Assembly (NCBI GenBank): GCA_963760125.1
Contig: CAVXBV010000001.1
Span: forward strand, 35,644-99,643
Length of the DNA: 64,000 nt
Direction: 5' to 3'
From: RYN-111 sp963760125
GTDB lineage: Bacteria; Actinomycetota; Actinomycetes; Mycobacteriales; SCTD01
Of the stretch, positions 9,373-20,692 are shown in pieces. Under the pieces are notes generated by a model, which saw nothing but the letters and a program-made list of their open reading frames with translations, was not told the DNA's origin and searched no databases. Each line of letters starts with the position of its first letter. The stretch's first letter is position 1. A program made the translations under genes and the position numbers.

Positions 9373-10702
9373 GCACTGCCTCCCAGCAGACGGGCGATCG
9401 ATGCCAGCGGCACCGGCAGCCACGTCGGTCGGTTGCGGGCCTCGTACACCACTTCGTACACGGCCTTGTCCAGCTCGAAGGCCTTCAGCAAGGTGGTCTG
9501 GTCTCGGGGGTCGGCCCCGACGGCGCGGCCGTAGCCGTCGCAGAACGCGGAACGGTTACGGTCGGCCCACTCGTTGGCGCGGTAGGCCAGCTGCGGGCTG
9601 CTCTCCTGCACGGCAAGCAGGTGGTGCGCGGCGTAGTCGAACGACCGCAGCATGCCGGCGACGTCGCGCAGCGGGCTCATCAGCGCTCGGCGTTCCGCCA
9701 GCGAGCGGGCCGGCTCGCCCTCGAAGTCGAGCAGGATCCACCCGTCCTGCGTCCGCAGCACCTGACCGAGGTGCAGATCCCCGTGCACGCGCTGCACGGG
9801 CACCGGCGTGGTCAGGGTCGCGACGTCGGCGTAGGCGGCCCGGATCCCCTCGGCGTGCTCGGTGAGCTCGGGGGCGACGAGCAGCGCGGTGTCGAGGCGC
9901 TCGAGCAGCTGGATCGAGGTCTGCTGCGACTCCTCGGGTCCGGCGACAGCAGAGGCGAGCGCCTCCCGCATGAGCAGGTGCACCTCCCCGGTCGTCTGGC
10001 CGAGACGCTCGGACTCGCTGGCGAAGTCGCCGCCGACCTCGCTGGCGTGGAGGTCCTGCTCCGCCAGCAGGTCGCGGACCGAGGCCGTGGCCATCGCCCA
10101 GCCCTCACTGGCTCCCCGCAAGAAGGGTTGGAGCAGCCCGAGAGTGGTCGTCTCCCCCTCGACGACCGCGTCTATCCAGGCGAGCGGTGGTGCCACGTGG
10201 GGACTGCCGGCGTCGGCGAGCGCCTTGGTGATCTCGATGTCGGGGTTCGCACCGGGCTGCAACCGACGGAAGAGCTTGAGGATGAGCGTCTCGCCGTAGA
10301 CGATCGACGTGTTGCTCTGCTCCGCCGTCATCAGACGACCGGGCAGGGACGCGTCCAGGTCCGCTTCCCGGTGGAAGCGCACGTTGCCGACCTCGTCACC
10401 GAGGGCCAGGTGGTCGAGCAGCAGACCGGTGGCGACCGGATCGTGCGTGGCGTCGTACAGCAACCCGCCGGGCAGGGCGCCGATGACGGCGTACTCCAGG
10501 CGCTCCTCGACCTCCGTCGTCTCGCCGAGCAGCAACTGGTAGTCCTCGGTCCCGCCGTCGGCATACTCCACGTGGACGATCGACAGGCGCACCGCCGGAC
10601 CGGTGCCCTGCAGGACGGACGTCGACTGCTCGTCGACGGCGCTGATCTCCCGGCCCTTGCCGCCGAACCACCGCTGCTCCGGCAGCCACGTCGCGAGCGG
10701 GC

Positions 10703-10706
<4 letters not shown>
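9369..10706 (-). CDS. mak: Maltokinase (Mak/Pep2)
   Basis: 445 residues from GTG 10706, which overlaps the treS stop (GTGA). It phosphorylates maltose to alpha-maltose-1-phosphate with ATP, feeding GlgE. The start region WLPEQRWFGGKGREI is typical. The kinase core has VHGDLHLGQVLRTQDGW (catalytic Asp and Asn-equivalent loop) followed by LLDFEGEPARSLAERR (metal-binding DFEGEP). In some actinobacteria TreS and Mak are fused; here they are separate but translationally coupled. Cytoplasmic. Confidence 0.94.
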
Positions 10707-12381
<1,675 letters not shown>

Positions 12382-12382
<1 letters not shown>

Positions 12383-14349
12383 TAGCCCACCTGTCCTTGG
12401 TTCACGGGGTGTGCCCGGCGCACGGTGAGCAGGTGCGCGGGTTCGTCGAAGGGGTCCAGGCGCACGTAGTTGGCCTGACCCCACGTCCACTCGTTGCCGG
12501 TGATCTCGTCCCGGACCAGGACCTGGTCGTCCCACTCGACGCCGAGGGCGGGGAGGTCCAGGCGGACCGTGGCTTCGCGGGCGCCGTGCGGGTCCAGGTT
12601 CACGACGACGAGCACGATGTCATCGCCCGTGCGCTTGCTCCAGGCGAGGACGGCATCGCTGTCGGTCTCGTGGAAGGTCACGTTGGTCAACCAGTGGAGC
12701 GCCGGGTGCGCGCGTCGCCAGCGGTTCAGCATCGTGAGGTACGGCGCCAGTGACGGCTGGCTCCAGTCGCGCGGACGGAGCTGGTACTTCTCCGAGTCGG
12801 CGTACTCCTCGCTCCCGGGTTTGACCGCCACGTGCTCGTACAGCTCGTAGCCGGCGTACACGCCCCAGGACGGGGAGAGCAACGAGGCGAGCACCGCACG
12901 CACCTTGAACATCGGCGGACCGCCGTACTGCAGGGAGCCGTGCAGGATGTCCGGGGTGTTCACGAAGAAGTTCGGACGCATGTATGGCGCCGACTCGACC
13001 AGCTCCTCGACGTACTCCTGCAGCTCGCCCTTCTCGGTGCGCCAGGTGAAGTACGTGTAGGACTGCGTGAACCCGATGCGCCCGAGCTCGTGCATCATCG
13101 CGGGTCGGGTGAACGCCTCCGCGAGGAACAGCACGTCCGGGTGGTCCTTCTTGACCGTGGCGATCAGCCACTCCCAGAAGTCCAGCGGCTTGGTGTGCGG
13201 GTTGTCGACGCGGAAGATCTTGACGTCGTGCGCGACCCAGTGCAGGACGACGCGGAGCACCTCGGCGTAGAGGCCCTCCTTGTCGTTGTCGAAGTTCATC
13301 GGGTAGATGTCTTGGTACTTCTTCGGCGGGTTCTCGGCGTAGGCGATCGTGCCGTCGGCGCGCGTCGTGAACCACTCGGGGTGCTCCTTGGCCCACGGGT
13401 GGTCCGGGGCGCACTGCAGGGCGAGGTCGAGAGCGACCTCCATGCCCAGCTCACGGGTCCGCGCGACGAACGCGTCGAAGTCCTCGATCGTGCCGAGGTC
13501 AGGGTGCACCGCGTCGTGCCCACCCTCGTCGGAGCCGATGGCCCACGGTGACCCGGGGTCGTTGGGGGAGATGTCCTCGGGCTTGCCGCCGGGGAACTCC
13601 GGGCTGTTCGGACCCTTGCGGTTGACCTTGCCGATCGGGTGGATCGGCGGCAGGTAGACGACGTCGAAGCCCATCTCGGCCACGGCCGGCAGGCGCTCCA
13701 TCGCCGTGCGGAAGGTCCCGGAGGTCGTCCCCACCGCGCCCTCGCTGCGGGGGAAGAACTCGTACCAGGCGCCGTAGAGGGCCCTCGGCCGGTCGACCCA
13801 GATCTCGCGCCGGGGGGAGGCGGTGACCAGGTCGCGCAGGGGATGGGCGGTCAGCACGGCGACCACGTCGGGAGCCATCGCTGCCGCGAGGCGCTCCTGC
13901 GGATCCCGTGTCGGGTCGCGCAGGACAGCGGCCTGGCTGAGGACCAGGTCACGAGAGGCCTTGGGCACGCCGGCAGCAGCGCGTTCGTGCAGCAGCGCGC
14001 CCTCCTCGAGCATGACCTCGACGTCCACGCCGGCGTCCACCTTGATCGGCGCGTCGTGCCACCAGGTGCCCAGCGGGTCGCTCCACCCCTCGACGACGAA
14101 GGACCACAGGCCCTCGCTGTCGGGCGTGAAGAACGCGTCCCAGGTGTCGTCGGGGCCGGGTTCCATCCGCAGGAACGGCGCGCGTCCACCGCCCGGTCGC
14201 TTGACCACGACGTTGGCAGCGACGGCGTCGTGCCCCTCGCGAAACACTGTTGCCTTGACGTTGATCTCTTCCCCGCTCACGGCGCCGGCGGGATGACTCC
14301 CACACGACACACTCGGGCTGACGTTCGTGATCACGATGCGTCCCACCAC
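12382..14349 (-). CDS. glgE: Alpha-1,4-glucan:maltose-1-phosphate maltosyltransferase
   Basis: 655 residues, normal length. GH13 subfamily 3 enzyme that extends alpha-glucan by maltosyl units from maltose-1-phosphate. The nucleophile is in KIFRVDNPHTKP (D382) and the acid/base is in LFLAEAFTRP (E411). The N-terminal domain (1-110) is the usual GlgE dimer/beta-sandwich region with FREGHDAVAANVV. The GTG start is six bases after a minus-strand TACGGT with no ribosome binding site, so it is probably leaderless; a second GTG follows directly. First gene of the GlgE operon. Divergent from glgP, which breaks down the same polymer. Confidence 0.96.
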
Positions 14350-14432
14350 GAGTCGACCGTACCCATGTCCCCACGGGCCAAGCCCCTGAGCCGGGGTTTG
14401 AGGCCGGACCCCGGGTGGCTAAGGTCAGCGGG
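14350..14432. promoter_or_regulatory. Divergent leaderless promoters glgE / glgP
   Basis: 83 bases separate the two starts. The minus strand has TACGGT (14356-14361) six bases before the glgE GTG. The plus strand has TAAGGT (14420-14425) seven bases before the glgP GTG at 14433. Neither gene has a clear ribosome binding site. Synthesis and degradation of alpha-glucan are thus driven from one shared intergenic region. Confidence 0.5.
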
Positions 14433-16979
14433 GTGAAAGCCCTCCGCAGGTTCACCGTCCGCCTTGCCCTCCCGGCTGCCCTCGCACCGCTCGCCGACCT
14501 GGTGATGAACCTGAGGTGGTCGTGGCACACGGCCAGCCTCGACCTGTTCGCCAGCATCGACGAGGCCGCGTGGCAGGCCGTCGGGGGTGACCCGGTCCGA
14601 CTGCTCGGGGAGGTCAGTCCTGAGCGCTTGGCCGAGCTGTCGACCGATGAGGTGTTCCTCGCCCGGATGTCGTCGGTGCACGCCGATCTGCAGGAGTACC
14701 TCACCGAGTCGAAGTGGTACCAGTCGCTCGAGGGCGCCCCCGCGTCGATCGCCTACTTCTCGCCGGAGTTCGGCATCACCGAGGTGCTGCCGCAGTACTC
14801 CGGTGGGCTCGGCATCCTGGCCGGCGACCACCTCAAGGCAGCCTCCGACCTCGGCGTCCCGATCCTCGGGGTGGGGCTGCTCTACCGCGCCGGCTACTTC
14901 AAGCAGTCGCTCAACGCCGAGGGCTGGCAGCAGGAGCGCTACCCCCCACTGGACCCGCACGGCCTTCCCCTGACCCTGCTGCGCGCGGCCGACGGTGCGC
15001 CGGTCGAGGTCAGCGTCCCGTTGTCGGAGGGCCGAACCCTGCACGCGCAGGTCTGGAAGGCGCAGGTCGGTCGCGTGCCGCTCCTGCTGCTCGACAGTGA
15101 TGTCGAGGCCAACGGTCCTGACGAGCGGCTCATCACCGACCGGCTGTACGGCGGGGGGACCGACAACCGGCTGGCTCAGGAGCTCCTGCTCGGCATCGGC
15201 GGGGTGCGGGCGATCCGGGCCTGGACCGCGCTGTCCGGTGAACCTGCGCCCGAGGTGTTCCACACCAACGAGGGGCACGCCGGGTTCCTCGGCATCGAGC
15301 GGATCCGCGAGCTCGTCGCCGGAGGGCTCAGCTACGACGAGGCCCTGGAGGCCGTCCGCTCCGGCACCGTGTTCACGACGCACACCCCGGTGCCGGCCGG
15401 CATCGACCGCTTTCCCAAGGACCTGCTGTCGGGCGTCTTCGAAGGCGGTGCGCTGTCGGGCGTGCCCCTGGAGCGGGTTCTCGAGCTCGGCGCCGAGGAC
15501 GACCCGTCAGTCTTCAACATGGCCCACATGGGGCTGCGGTTGGCCCAGCGACGCAACGGTGTCGCCAAGCTGCACGGCATCGTCAGCCGGGACATGTTCT
15601 CCGGCCTGTGGCCGGGCTTCGACACGGCCGAGGTCCCCATCAGCAGCGTGACCAACGGGGTACATGCCCCGACGTGGGTCGCCCGTGAGGTGTTCGAGCT
15701 GGCCGAGCGGGAGATCGGCACGAACCTGACGACCGAGGCCCAGGGCTGGGAGGACATCGCCAAGGTCGCGGACACCTCCATCTGGGCGACCCGCCGGGCC
15801 CTGCGCGAGCGGCTCGTCATCGAGGTCCGCCGCCGCCTGCACGAGTCCTGGCTGCAGCGCGGGGCCACGGACGCCGAGCTCGGCTGGACCGCGAAGGCCT
15901 TCGACCCCGACGTGCTGACCATCGGGTTCGCGCGGCGCGTGCCGTCGTACAAGCGGCTCACGCTGATGATGCGGGACCCCGAGCGCCTGACCGCCATGCT
16001 GCTCCACCCGGAGCGTCCGGTGCAGCTGGTCATCGCCGGGAAGTCCCACCCGGCCGACGACGGCGGCAAGGAGCTCATCCAGCAGATCGTGCGCTTCGCC
16101 GACCACAAGGACGTCCGGCACCGCATCGTCTTCCTGCCCGACTACGACATCGGCATGGCGCGCTACCTCTACGGGGGCTGCGACGTCTGGCTGAACAACC
16201 CCTTGCGGCCCCTCGAGGCCTGCGGCACCAGCGGGATGAAGAGCGCGCTCAACGGCGGACTCAACCTGTCGATCCTCGACGGCTGGTGGGATGAGATGTA
16301 CGACGGCGAGAACGGCTGGGCGATCCCCACCGCCGACGGCGTGACCGATCCCGAGCGGCGCGACGACCTCGAGGCGTCCGCGTTCTACGACCTCGTCGAG
16401 AACCAGGTCCGCACGCGGTTCTACGACGTCGACGACAACGGTGTGCCGCAGCGCTGGGTGGACATGGTTCGGCACACCCTGCAGTCGCTCGGCCCCAAGG
16501 TGCTCGCGAGTCGGATGGTCCGCGACTACGTCCATCACCTCTACGCACCCGCCGCCGCCGCGTCACGGGGCCTCGCGGCGCATGACTTCGCGCCGGCAAA
16601 GGAGCTCGCCGACTGGCGCCGCAAGGTGACCGACGGGTGGTCGCAGGTGCGCGTGCTGCACGTCGAGGCGGGCGGTGTCGACGACGCCCCAGCGGTCGGG
16701 TCCTCGCTCACCCTGCGTGCCACGGTCGACCTCGGTGACCTGCAGCCCCGCGACGTCGTGGTGCAGGCGGTCTACGGGCGGGTGGACGAGCACGACGACC
16801 TGCACCGGCCGGTGCACGTGCCGCTGAACGAGGCGGACGCAGGGGAGGACGGACTGCCCCGCTACGAGGGGACTGTGCCGCTGGACCGGGCGGGCGCCTA
16901 CGGGTACACCGTCCGCGTGCTGCCGCACCACGACCTGCTGCCCGGCGACACCGAGCTCGGCCTGCTCGCCCAGGCCTGA
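14433..16979 (+). CDS. glgP: Alpha-glucan (glycogen) phosphorylase
   Basis: 848 residues from GTG 14433. This start gives the family-typical MKALRRFTVRLALP and fits a leaderless promoter seven bases upstream; a GTG at 14415 would add six residues. It releases glucose-1-phosphate from alpha-1,4-glucan by phosphorolysis. It belongs to the actinobacterial GlgP type with an N-terminal DUF3417 region (LVMNLRWSWHTASLDLF). The PLP-site lysine is in EACGTSGMKSALNGG, and VPSYKRLTLMMRDPERL is the phosphate/sugar region. It is divergent from glgE and opposes the GlgE pathway. Confidence 0.94.
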   Translation: MKALRRFTVRLALPAALAPLADLVMNLRWSWHTASLDLFASIDEAAWQAVGGDPVRLLGEVSPERLAELSTDEVFLARMSSVHADLQEYLTESKWYQSLEGAPASIAYFSPEFGITEVLPQYSGGLGILAGDHLKAASDLGVPILGVGLLYRAGYFKQSLNAEGWQQERYPPLDPHGLPLTLLRAADGAPVEVSVPLSEGRTLHAQVWKAQVGRVPLLLLDSDVEANGPDERLITDRLYGGGTDNRLAQELLLGIGGVRAIRAWTALSGEPAPEVFHTNEGHAGFLGIERIRELVAGGLSYDEALEAVRSGTVFTTHTPVPAGIDRFPKDLLSGVFEGGALSGVPLERVLELGAEDDPSVFNMAHMGLRLAQRRNGVAKLHGIVSRDMFSGLWPGFDTAEVPISSVTNGVHAPTWVAREVFELAEREIGTNLTTEAQGWEDIAKVADTSIWATRRALRERLVIEVRRRLHESWLQRGATDAELGWTAKAFDPDVLTIGFARRVPSYKRLTLMMRDPERLTAMLLHPERPVQLVIAGKSHPADDGGKELIQQIVRFADHKDVRHRIVFLPDYDIGMARYLYGGCDVWLNNPLRPLEACGTSGMKSALNGGLNLSILDGWWDEMYDGENGWAIPTADGVTDPERRDDLEASAFYDLVENQVRTRFYDVDDNGVPQRWVDMVRHTLQSLGPKVLASRMVRDYVHHLYAPAAAASRGLAAHDFAPAKELADWRRKVTDGWSQVRVLHVEAGGVDDAPAVGSSLTLRATVDLGDLQPRDVVVQAVYGRVDEHDDLHRPVHVPLNEADAGEDGLPRYEGTVPLDRAGAYGYTVRVLPHHDLLPGDTELGLLAQA

Positions 16980-16988
16980 CCGCGCGGC

Positions 16989-17462
16989 GTGCTCTCCGCG
17001 CTCTTCCTCGTCGTCGCCGACGCGGAGCCGTTGCTGGACGCGGTTCGTGGCCTCCCGGGGGTCTCGTTGCTCGAGCCGGCGCACATCAGCCTGGGCTACC
17101 CCTGGGTGGAGGACGCGGTCGAACGGGTGGAGGAGGTCCGGGCGGCCGCGGCGTCGGTCGCGTCCGGTGCCGTCGACCTGCTCGGGCCGGAGCTGTTCGT
17201 CCAGGACGTCCGGCGTCGGACGGTGGTGCACGCCACCCTGTCCGACGACACCGTGCCCCGGGCGCTCGCGCAGGCGCTGGACGCGCCGCTGCGCACGCCT
17301 CATCTGTCGATCGCGCGGGTCCGGCACCACGCAGACGCTGAGCAGATCGCCGCGGTCGTGGCGCCGTACCTGCCGCTCCGGGTGCGGCTCACCGAGCTCG
17401 AGCTGACCGTCCGCGAGCACGCCGGATGGGTGACGTTGCTGCGGGCGTCCCTGGGTTCCTAG
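16989..17462 (+). CDS. 2H phosphoesterase (2'-5' RNA ligase-like) family protein
   Basis: 157 residues, GTG start nine bases after the glgP stop, so probably in the same transcript. Two HxS/T motifs define the 2H superfamily: AHISLGYPW at about residues 37-45 and TPHLSIARVRHH at about 103-114. Such proteins act as cyclic phosphodiesterases or RNA ligases; the substrate cannot be told from sequence. No membrane or signal segment. Its link to glgP may be only positional. Confidence 0.75.
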   Translation: MLSALFLVVADAEPLLDAVRGLPGVSLLEPAHISLGYPWVEDAVERVEEVRAAAASVASGAVDLLGPELFVQDVRRRTVVHATLSDDTVPRALAQALDAPLRTPHLSIARVRHHADAEQIAAVVAPYLPLRVRLTELELTVREHAGWVTLLRASLGS

Positions 17463-17570
17463 CCACTTGTGACGATCTTGCGTAAAAGGGGAACCTCGAT
17501 CCGTGGCTGACGGTTGACTGAGCACCAGGCTCGCTTCCGCGCGGACCGCTGATCGGAGAAGGAGCGCACG

Positions 17571-18638
17571 ATGCTCGCTGCGCTCCAGGCCACGATGGCC
17601 TTCGAAGAGGCGGCTGTCGCGGTCCTGCGTCACCTGCATGAGCACGTGCCCATGGCCTTCTGGTCCGTGACGCGCGTGGAGAACGGTCGGCAGACCTACC
17701 TCTACCTCGAGGACAACGGCTACGGGCTGCGTCAGGGCGACGCGCACCCCTGGGAGGCGAGCTTCTGCATCCACATGGCCGCCGGGTCGACGCCCGCCGT
17801 CGCGACCGACGCGCGCGCGGTGCCGCTGTACGCAGGCGCTGAGGTCGCTCGGCTGGTCTCGATCGGGAGCTATGGCGGTGCGCGCATCGACGAGCCGGAC
17901 GGGTCGCTGTTCGGCGCGATCTGCGGGATCGACCCGCAGACCCAGGACGGTGACTCGGCCCTGGCCAAGGCGGAACCCGTCCTCGCCCTCCTGGGCCGGC
18001 TGCTGACGCTCGTGCTCGCCGCCGAGCGAGGGCGGCAGGACGCCGTGCTGGCGGTGGCGACCGCAGAGGAGCAGGCCGATCGGGATGCGCTCACGCACCT
18101 GCCGAACCGCCGCGCCTGGGACCGGGCGCTCGTCGAGGAGCAGGCCCAGGTGCAGCGGTACGGCGACCCGACGGTCATCGTCGTGATCGACCTGGACGGG
18201 CTCAAGGACGTGAACGACACCCTGGGCCATGCCGTCGGGGACGACCACCTGCGCCGCGCCGCCACCGCCCTCCGGTCGGCCGTCCGGACGCAGGACGTCG
18301 TCGCTCGGCTGGGAGGGGACGAGTTCGGCGTGGTGCTGCGGCGCTGCGAGGAGGCAAGCGCACCGGCGCGCGTTCACGAGCTGTCCGCGGCCCTCGAGAG
18401 CCGCGGGGTCGCCGCTTCCCTGGGGTGGGCACCGCTGACCATCGCCCACGGGGCGGACGCGGCGGTCGAGCAGGCCGACGCGGCGATGTACGACGCCAAG
18501 CGCCTGCGGCAGCTCGAGCCGCAACCACCTGCTCCGCGCCGCCCGGCTCGGGTGGTCGACCTGGACCAGCCGTCCCCCGAACCGCAGAGCGTCAGGCCGG
18601 GCGGTCGGCCCGCAGGAGCACCACCGAGCGACCGGTGA
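17571..18638 (+). CDS. GAF-like sensor with GGDEF diguanylate cyclase domain
   Basis: 355 residues, ATG 17571 with a strong GGAGAAGGAG. Residues about 5-155 look like a divergent GAF sensor (SFCIHMAAGSTPAVATDARAVPLY). The GGDEF domain follows (about 160-320): DALTHLPNRRAWDRAL, IDLDGLKDVNDTLGHAVGDD and an intact RLGGDEFGVVL (GGDEF at 248-252). An RTQD product-inhibition I-site lies at 239-242, five residues before GGDEF. So it probably makes c-di-GMP with feedback inhibition. There is no EAL domain and no membrane helix. The 3' end overlaps glgX on the other strand by 47 bases. Confidence 0.9.
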   Translation: MLAALQATMAFEEAAVAVLRHLHEHVPMAFWSVTRVENGRQTYLYLEDNGYGLRQGDAHPWEASFCIHMAAGSTPAVATDARAVPLYAGAEVARLVSIGSYGGARIDEPDGSLFGAICGIDPQTQDGDSALAKAEPVLALLGRLLTLVLAAERGRQDAVLAVATAEEQADRDALTHLPNRRAWDRALVEEQAQVQRYGDPTVIVVIDLDGLKDVNDTLGHAVGDDHLRRAATALRSAVRTQDVVARLGGDEFGVVLRRCEEASAPARVHELSAALESRGVAASLGWAPLTIAHGADAAVEQADAAMYDAKRLRQLEPQPPAPRRPARVVDLDQPSPEPQSVRPGGRPAGAPPSDR

Positions 18639-20679
18639 CGGCCAGGACGACCCCCGGCTCCGCCGTCCCGGTGGCCAGCACCACGTCGTAGGACGTGGCC
18701 CACGGCGCACCGGGCAGGGTCACGCCGGCCTCCTCGGCGCCGAGGTTGAGGACCAGCAGGAAGCTGTCGTCCTCGACCCGCTGACCCCGCGGCCCTCGGG
18801 TCTTGATCCCCCGTCCGTCGAGGTACATCGCGATCACGTGCTGCGCCGGGTCGAACCACTCTGTGTCGGTGAGCTCGGCGCCGTCGGCGCCGAACCACGC
18901 GATGTCCTTGACCCCGTTGGACCCCAGCGACCGACCGCTGAAGAAGGCCTTCTGCCGGAAGACCGGGTGGGCGTGTCTCAGGGCCAGCAGCTGCGACACC
19001 AGGTTGGAGAGCTCGGTGCCCTCGGGGGTCGGCGTCCAGTCCACCCACGAGACCTCGTTGTCCTGGCAGTAGGGGTTGTTGTTCCCGCCCTGTGTGCGGA
19101 ACAGCTCGTCGCCCATCGTCAGCATCGGCACCCCGGTCGACAGCAGCAGCGTCGTCAGCAGGTTCTTCACCTGCCGAAGCCGCAGGGCCTGCACCTCGAC
19201 GTCGGTGGTCTCGCCTTCGACCCCGCAGTTCCACGACCGGTTGTGCGACTCCCCGTCACGGCCCTGCTCGCCGTTGGCGTCGTTGTGCTTGGTCTCGTAG
19301 GTCGTGAGGTCCCGCATCGTGAAGCCGTCGTGCGCGGTCACGAAGTTGATGGAGGCGTAGGGGCGGCGGCCGTCGTCCTGGTACAGGTCGCTCGATCCGG
19401 ACAGCCGGTAGGCCAGCTCGCGGACCCCCTGCTGCTCGCCGCGCCAGACGTCACGGACGGTGTCGCGGTACTTGCCGTTCCACTCGGTCCAGAGCGGCGG
19501 GAACTCCCCGACCTGGTAGCCGCCCTCACCGAGGTCCCAGGGCTCGGCGATGAGCTTCACCTGGCTCACCACCGGGTCCTGCTGGATCACGTCGAAGAAC
19601 GCCGACAGCTTGTCGACGTCGTGCATCGACCGGGCCAGCGCCGAGGCGAGGTCGAAGCGGAACCCGTCGACGTGCATCTCTGTCACCCAGTACCGCAGGG
19701 AGTCCATGAGCAGCTGCAGCACGTGCGGGTTGCGGGCGTCGAGGGTGTTCCCGCAGCCGGTGTAGTCGCGGTAGCTCGCGGGATCCGTCTCCTCGAGGCG
19801 GTAGTAGTGCGCGTTGTCGATCCCGCGGAACGACAGGGTGGGACCGGTCTCGTCACCCTCGGCGGTGTGGTTGTAGACGACGTCGAGCAGTACCTCGATG
19901 CCGGCGGCGTGGAGTGCCCGGACCATCGCCTTGAACTCGCGCACCTGCTCCCCGCGGGAGCCGCTGGCGCTGAAGCCGGCGTGCGGCGCGAAGTAGCCCA
20001 GCGAGTTGTACCCCCAGTAGTTCGTCAGGTCCCGCCGCAGCAGGTGCGGTTCGGAGACGAAGTGGTGCACGGGCATGAGCTCGACGGCGGTGATCCCGAG
20101 CCGCTGCAGGTGGGCGATCGCGGCGGGGTGCGCCAGCCCGGCGTAGGTGCCGCGCAGCTCCTGCGGGATGTCGGGGTGCAGCGCGGTGAAGCCCTTGACG
20201 TGGAGCTCGTAGATGACGGTGTCGGACCACGCGTGGTGCGGTCGGTGGTGGTCGTCGCCCCAGGGGAAGGCGTCATGCACGACCACCGACTTCGGGACGT
20301 ACGGCGCGCTGTCGCGGTGGTCTTGGTGGCCGTCCCCCTCGCCGAACACGGCGTCGTGCAAGGCGAAGTCGCCGTCGATGGCCCGGGCGTAGGGATCGAC
20401 CAGCAGCTTGCTCGGGTTGAAGCGCAGCCCCCGCTCAGGGGCGTACGGGCCGTCGACCCGGAAGCCGTACCGCTGGCCCGGACCGACCTGCGGCAGGTAG
20501 CCGTGCCAGACGTGGTGGGTCGACTCCTCGAGGGGGATGCGCCTCTCACGTCCGGCCTCATCGAACAGGCACACGTCCACGGCTTCAGCGCCCTGGCTGA
20601 ACAGCGCCAGGTTGGTGCCCTCGCCGTCCCACGTGGCGCCCAGCGGCGTGGGTGCCCCTGGCCAGGGTCGCTGCGTCAT
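18592..20679 (-). CDS. glgX: Glycogen debranching enzyme (isoamylase type)
   Basis: 695 residues from ATG 20679, favoured because a minus-strand TAGGTT lies seven bases upstream with no ribosome binding site; GTG 20685 is an alternative adding two residues. It hydrolyses alpha-1,6 branches left after phosphorylase action. An N-terminal CBM48 (PLGATWDGEGTNLALFSQGA) precedes the GH13 core, with nucleophile Asp in VDGFRFDLASAL, Glu in KLIAEPWDLGEGGYQ and Asp in FVTAHDGFTMRDL. It completes the glucan set with glgP, glgB and glgE. TreY and TreZ, often nearby, are absent. Confidence 0.95.
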   Translation of the reverse strand: MTQRPWPGAPTPLGATWDGEGTNLALFSQGAEAVDVCLFDEAGRERRIPLEESTHHVWHGYLPQVGPGQRYGFRVDGPYAPERGLRFNPSKLLVDPYARAIDGDFALHDAVFGEGDGHQDHRDSAPYVPKSVVVHDAFPWGDDHHRPHHAWSDTVIYELHVKGFTALHPDIPQELRGTYAGLAHPAAIAHLQRLGITAVELMPVHHFVSEPHLLRRDLTNYWGYNSLGYFAPHAGFSASGSRGEQVREFKAMVRALHAAGIEVLLDVVYNHTAEGDETGPTLSFRGIDNAHYYRLEETDPASYRDYTGCGNTLDARNPHVLQLLMDSLRYWVTEMHVDGFRFDLASALARSMHDVDKLSAFFDVIQQDPVVSQVKLIAEPWDLGEGGYQVGEFPPLWTEWNGKYRDTVRDVWRGEQQGVRELAYRLSGSSDLYQDDGRRPYASINFVTAHDGFTMRDLTTYETKHNDANGEQGRDGESHNRSWNCGVEGETTDVEVQALRLRQVKNLLTTLLLSTGVPMLTMGDELFRTQGGNNNPYCQDNEVSWVDWTPTPEGTELSNLVSQLLALRHAHPVFRQKAFFSGRSLGSNGVKDIAWFGADGAELTDTEWFDPAQHVIAMYLDGRGIKTRGPRGQRVEDDSFLLVLNLGAEEAGVTLPGAPWATSYDVVLATGTAEPGVVLAVTGRSVVLLRADRPA

Positions 20680-20686
20680 GCGCACG

Positions 20687-20692
20687 AACCTA
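20687..20692 (-). promoter_or_regulatory. Putative glgX -10 box, leaderless
   Basis: Minus-strand TAGGTT, seven bases before ATG 20679. It overlaps the end of the neighbouring hydrolase gene, whose stop lies at 20690, so there is almost no intergenic space. Confidence 0.45.
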
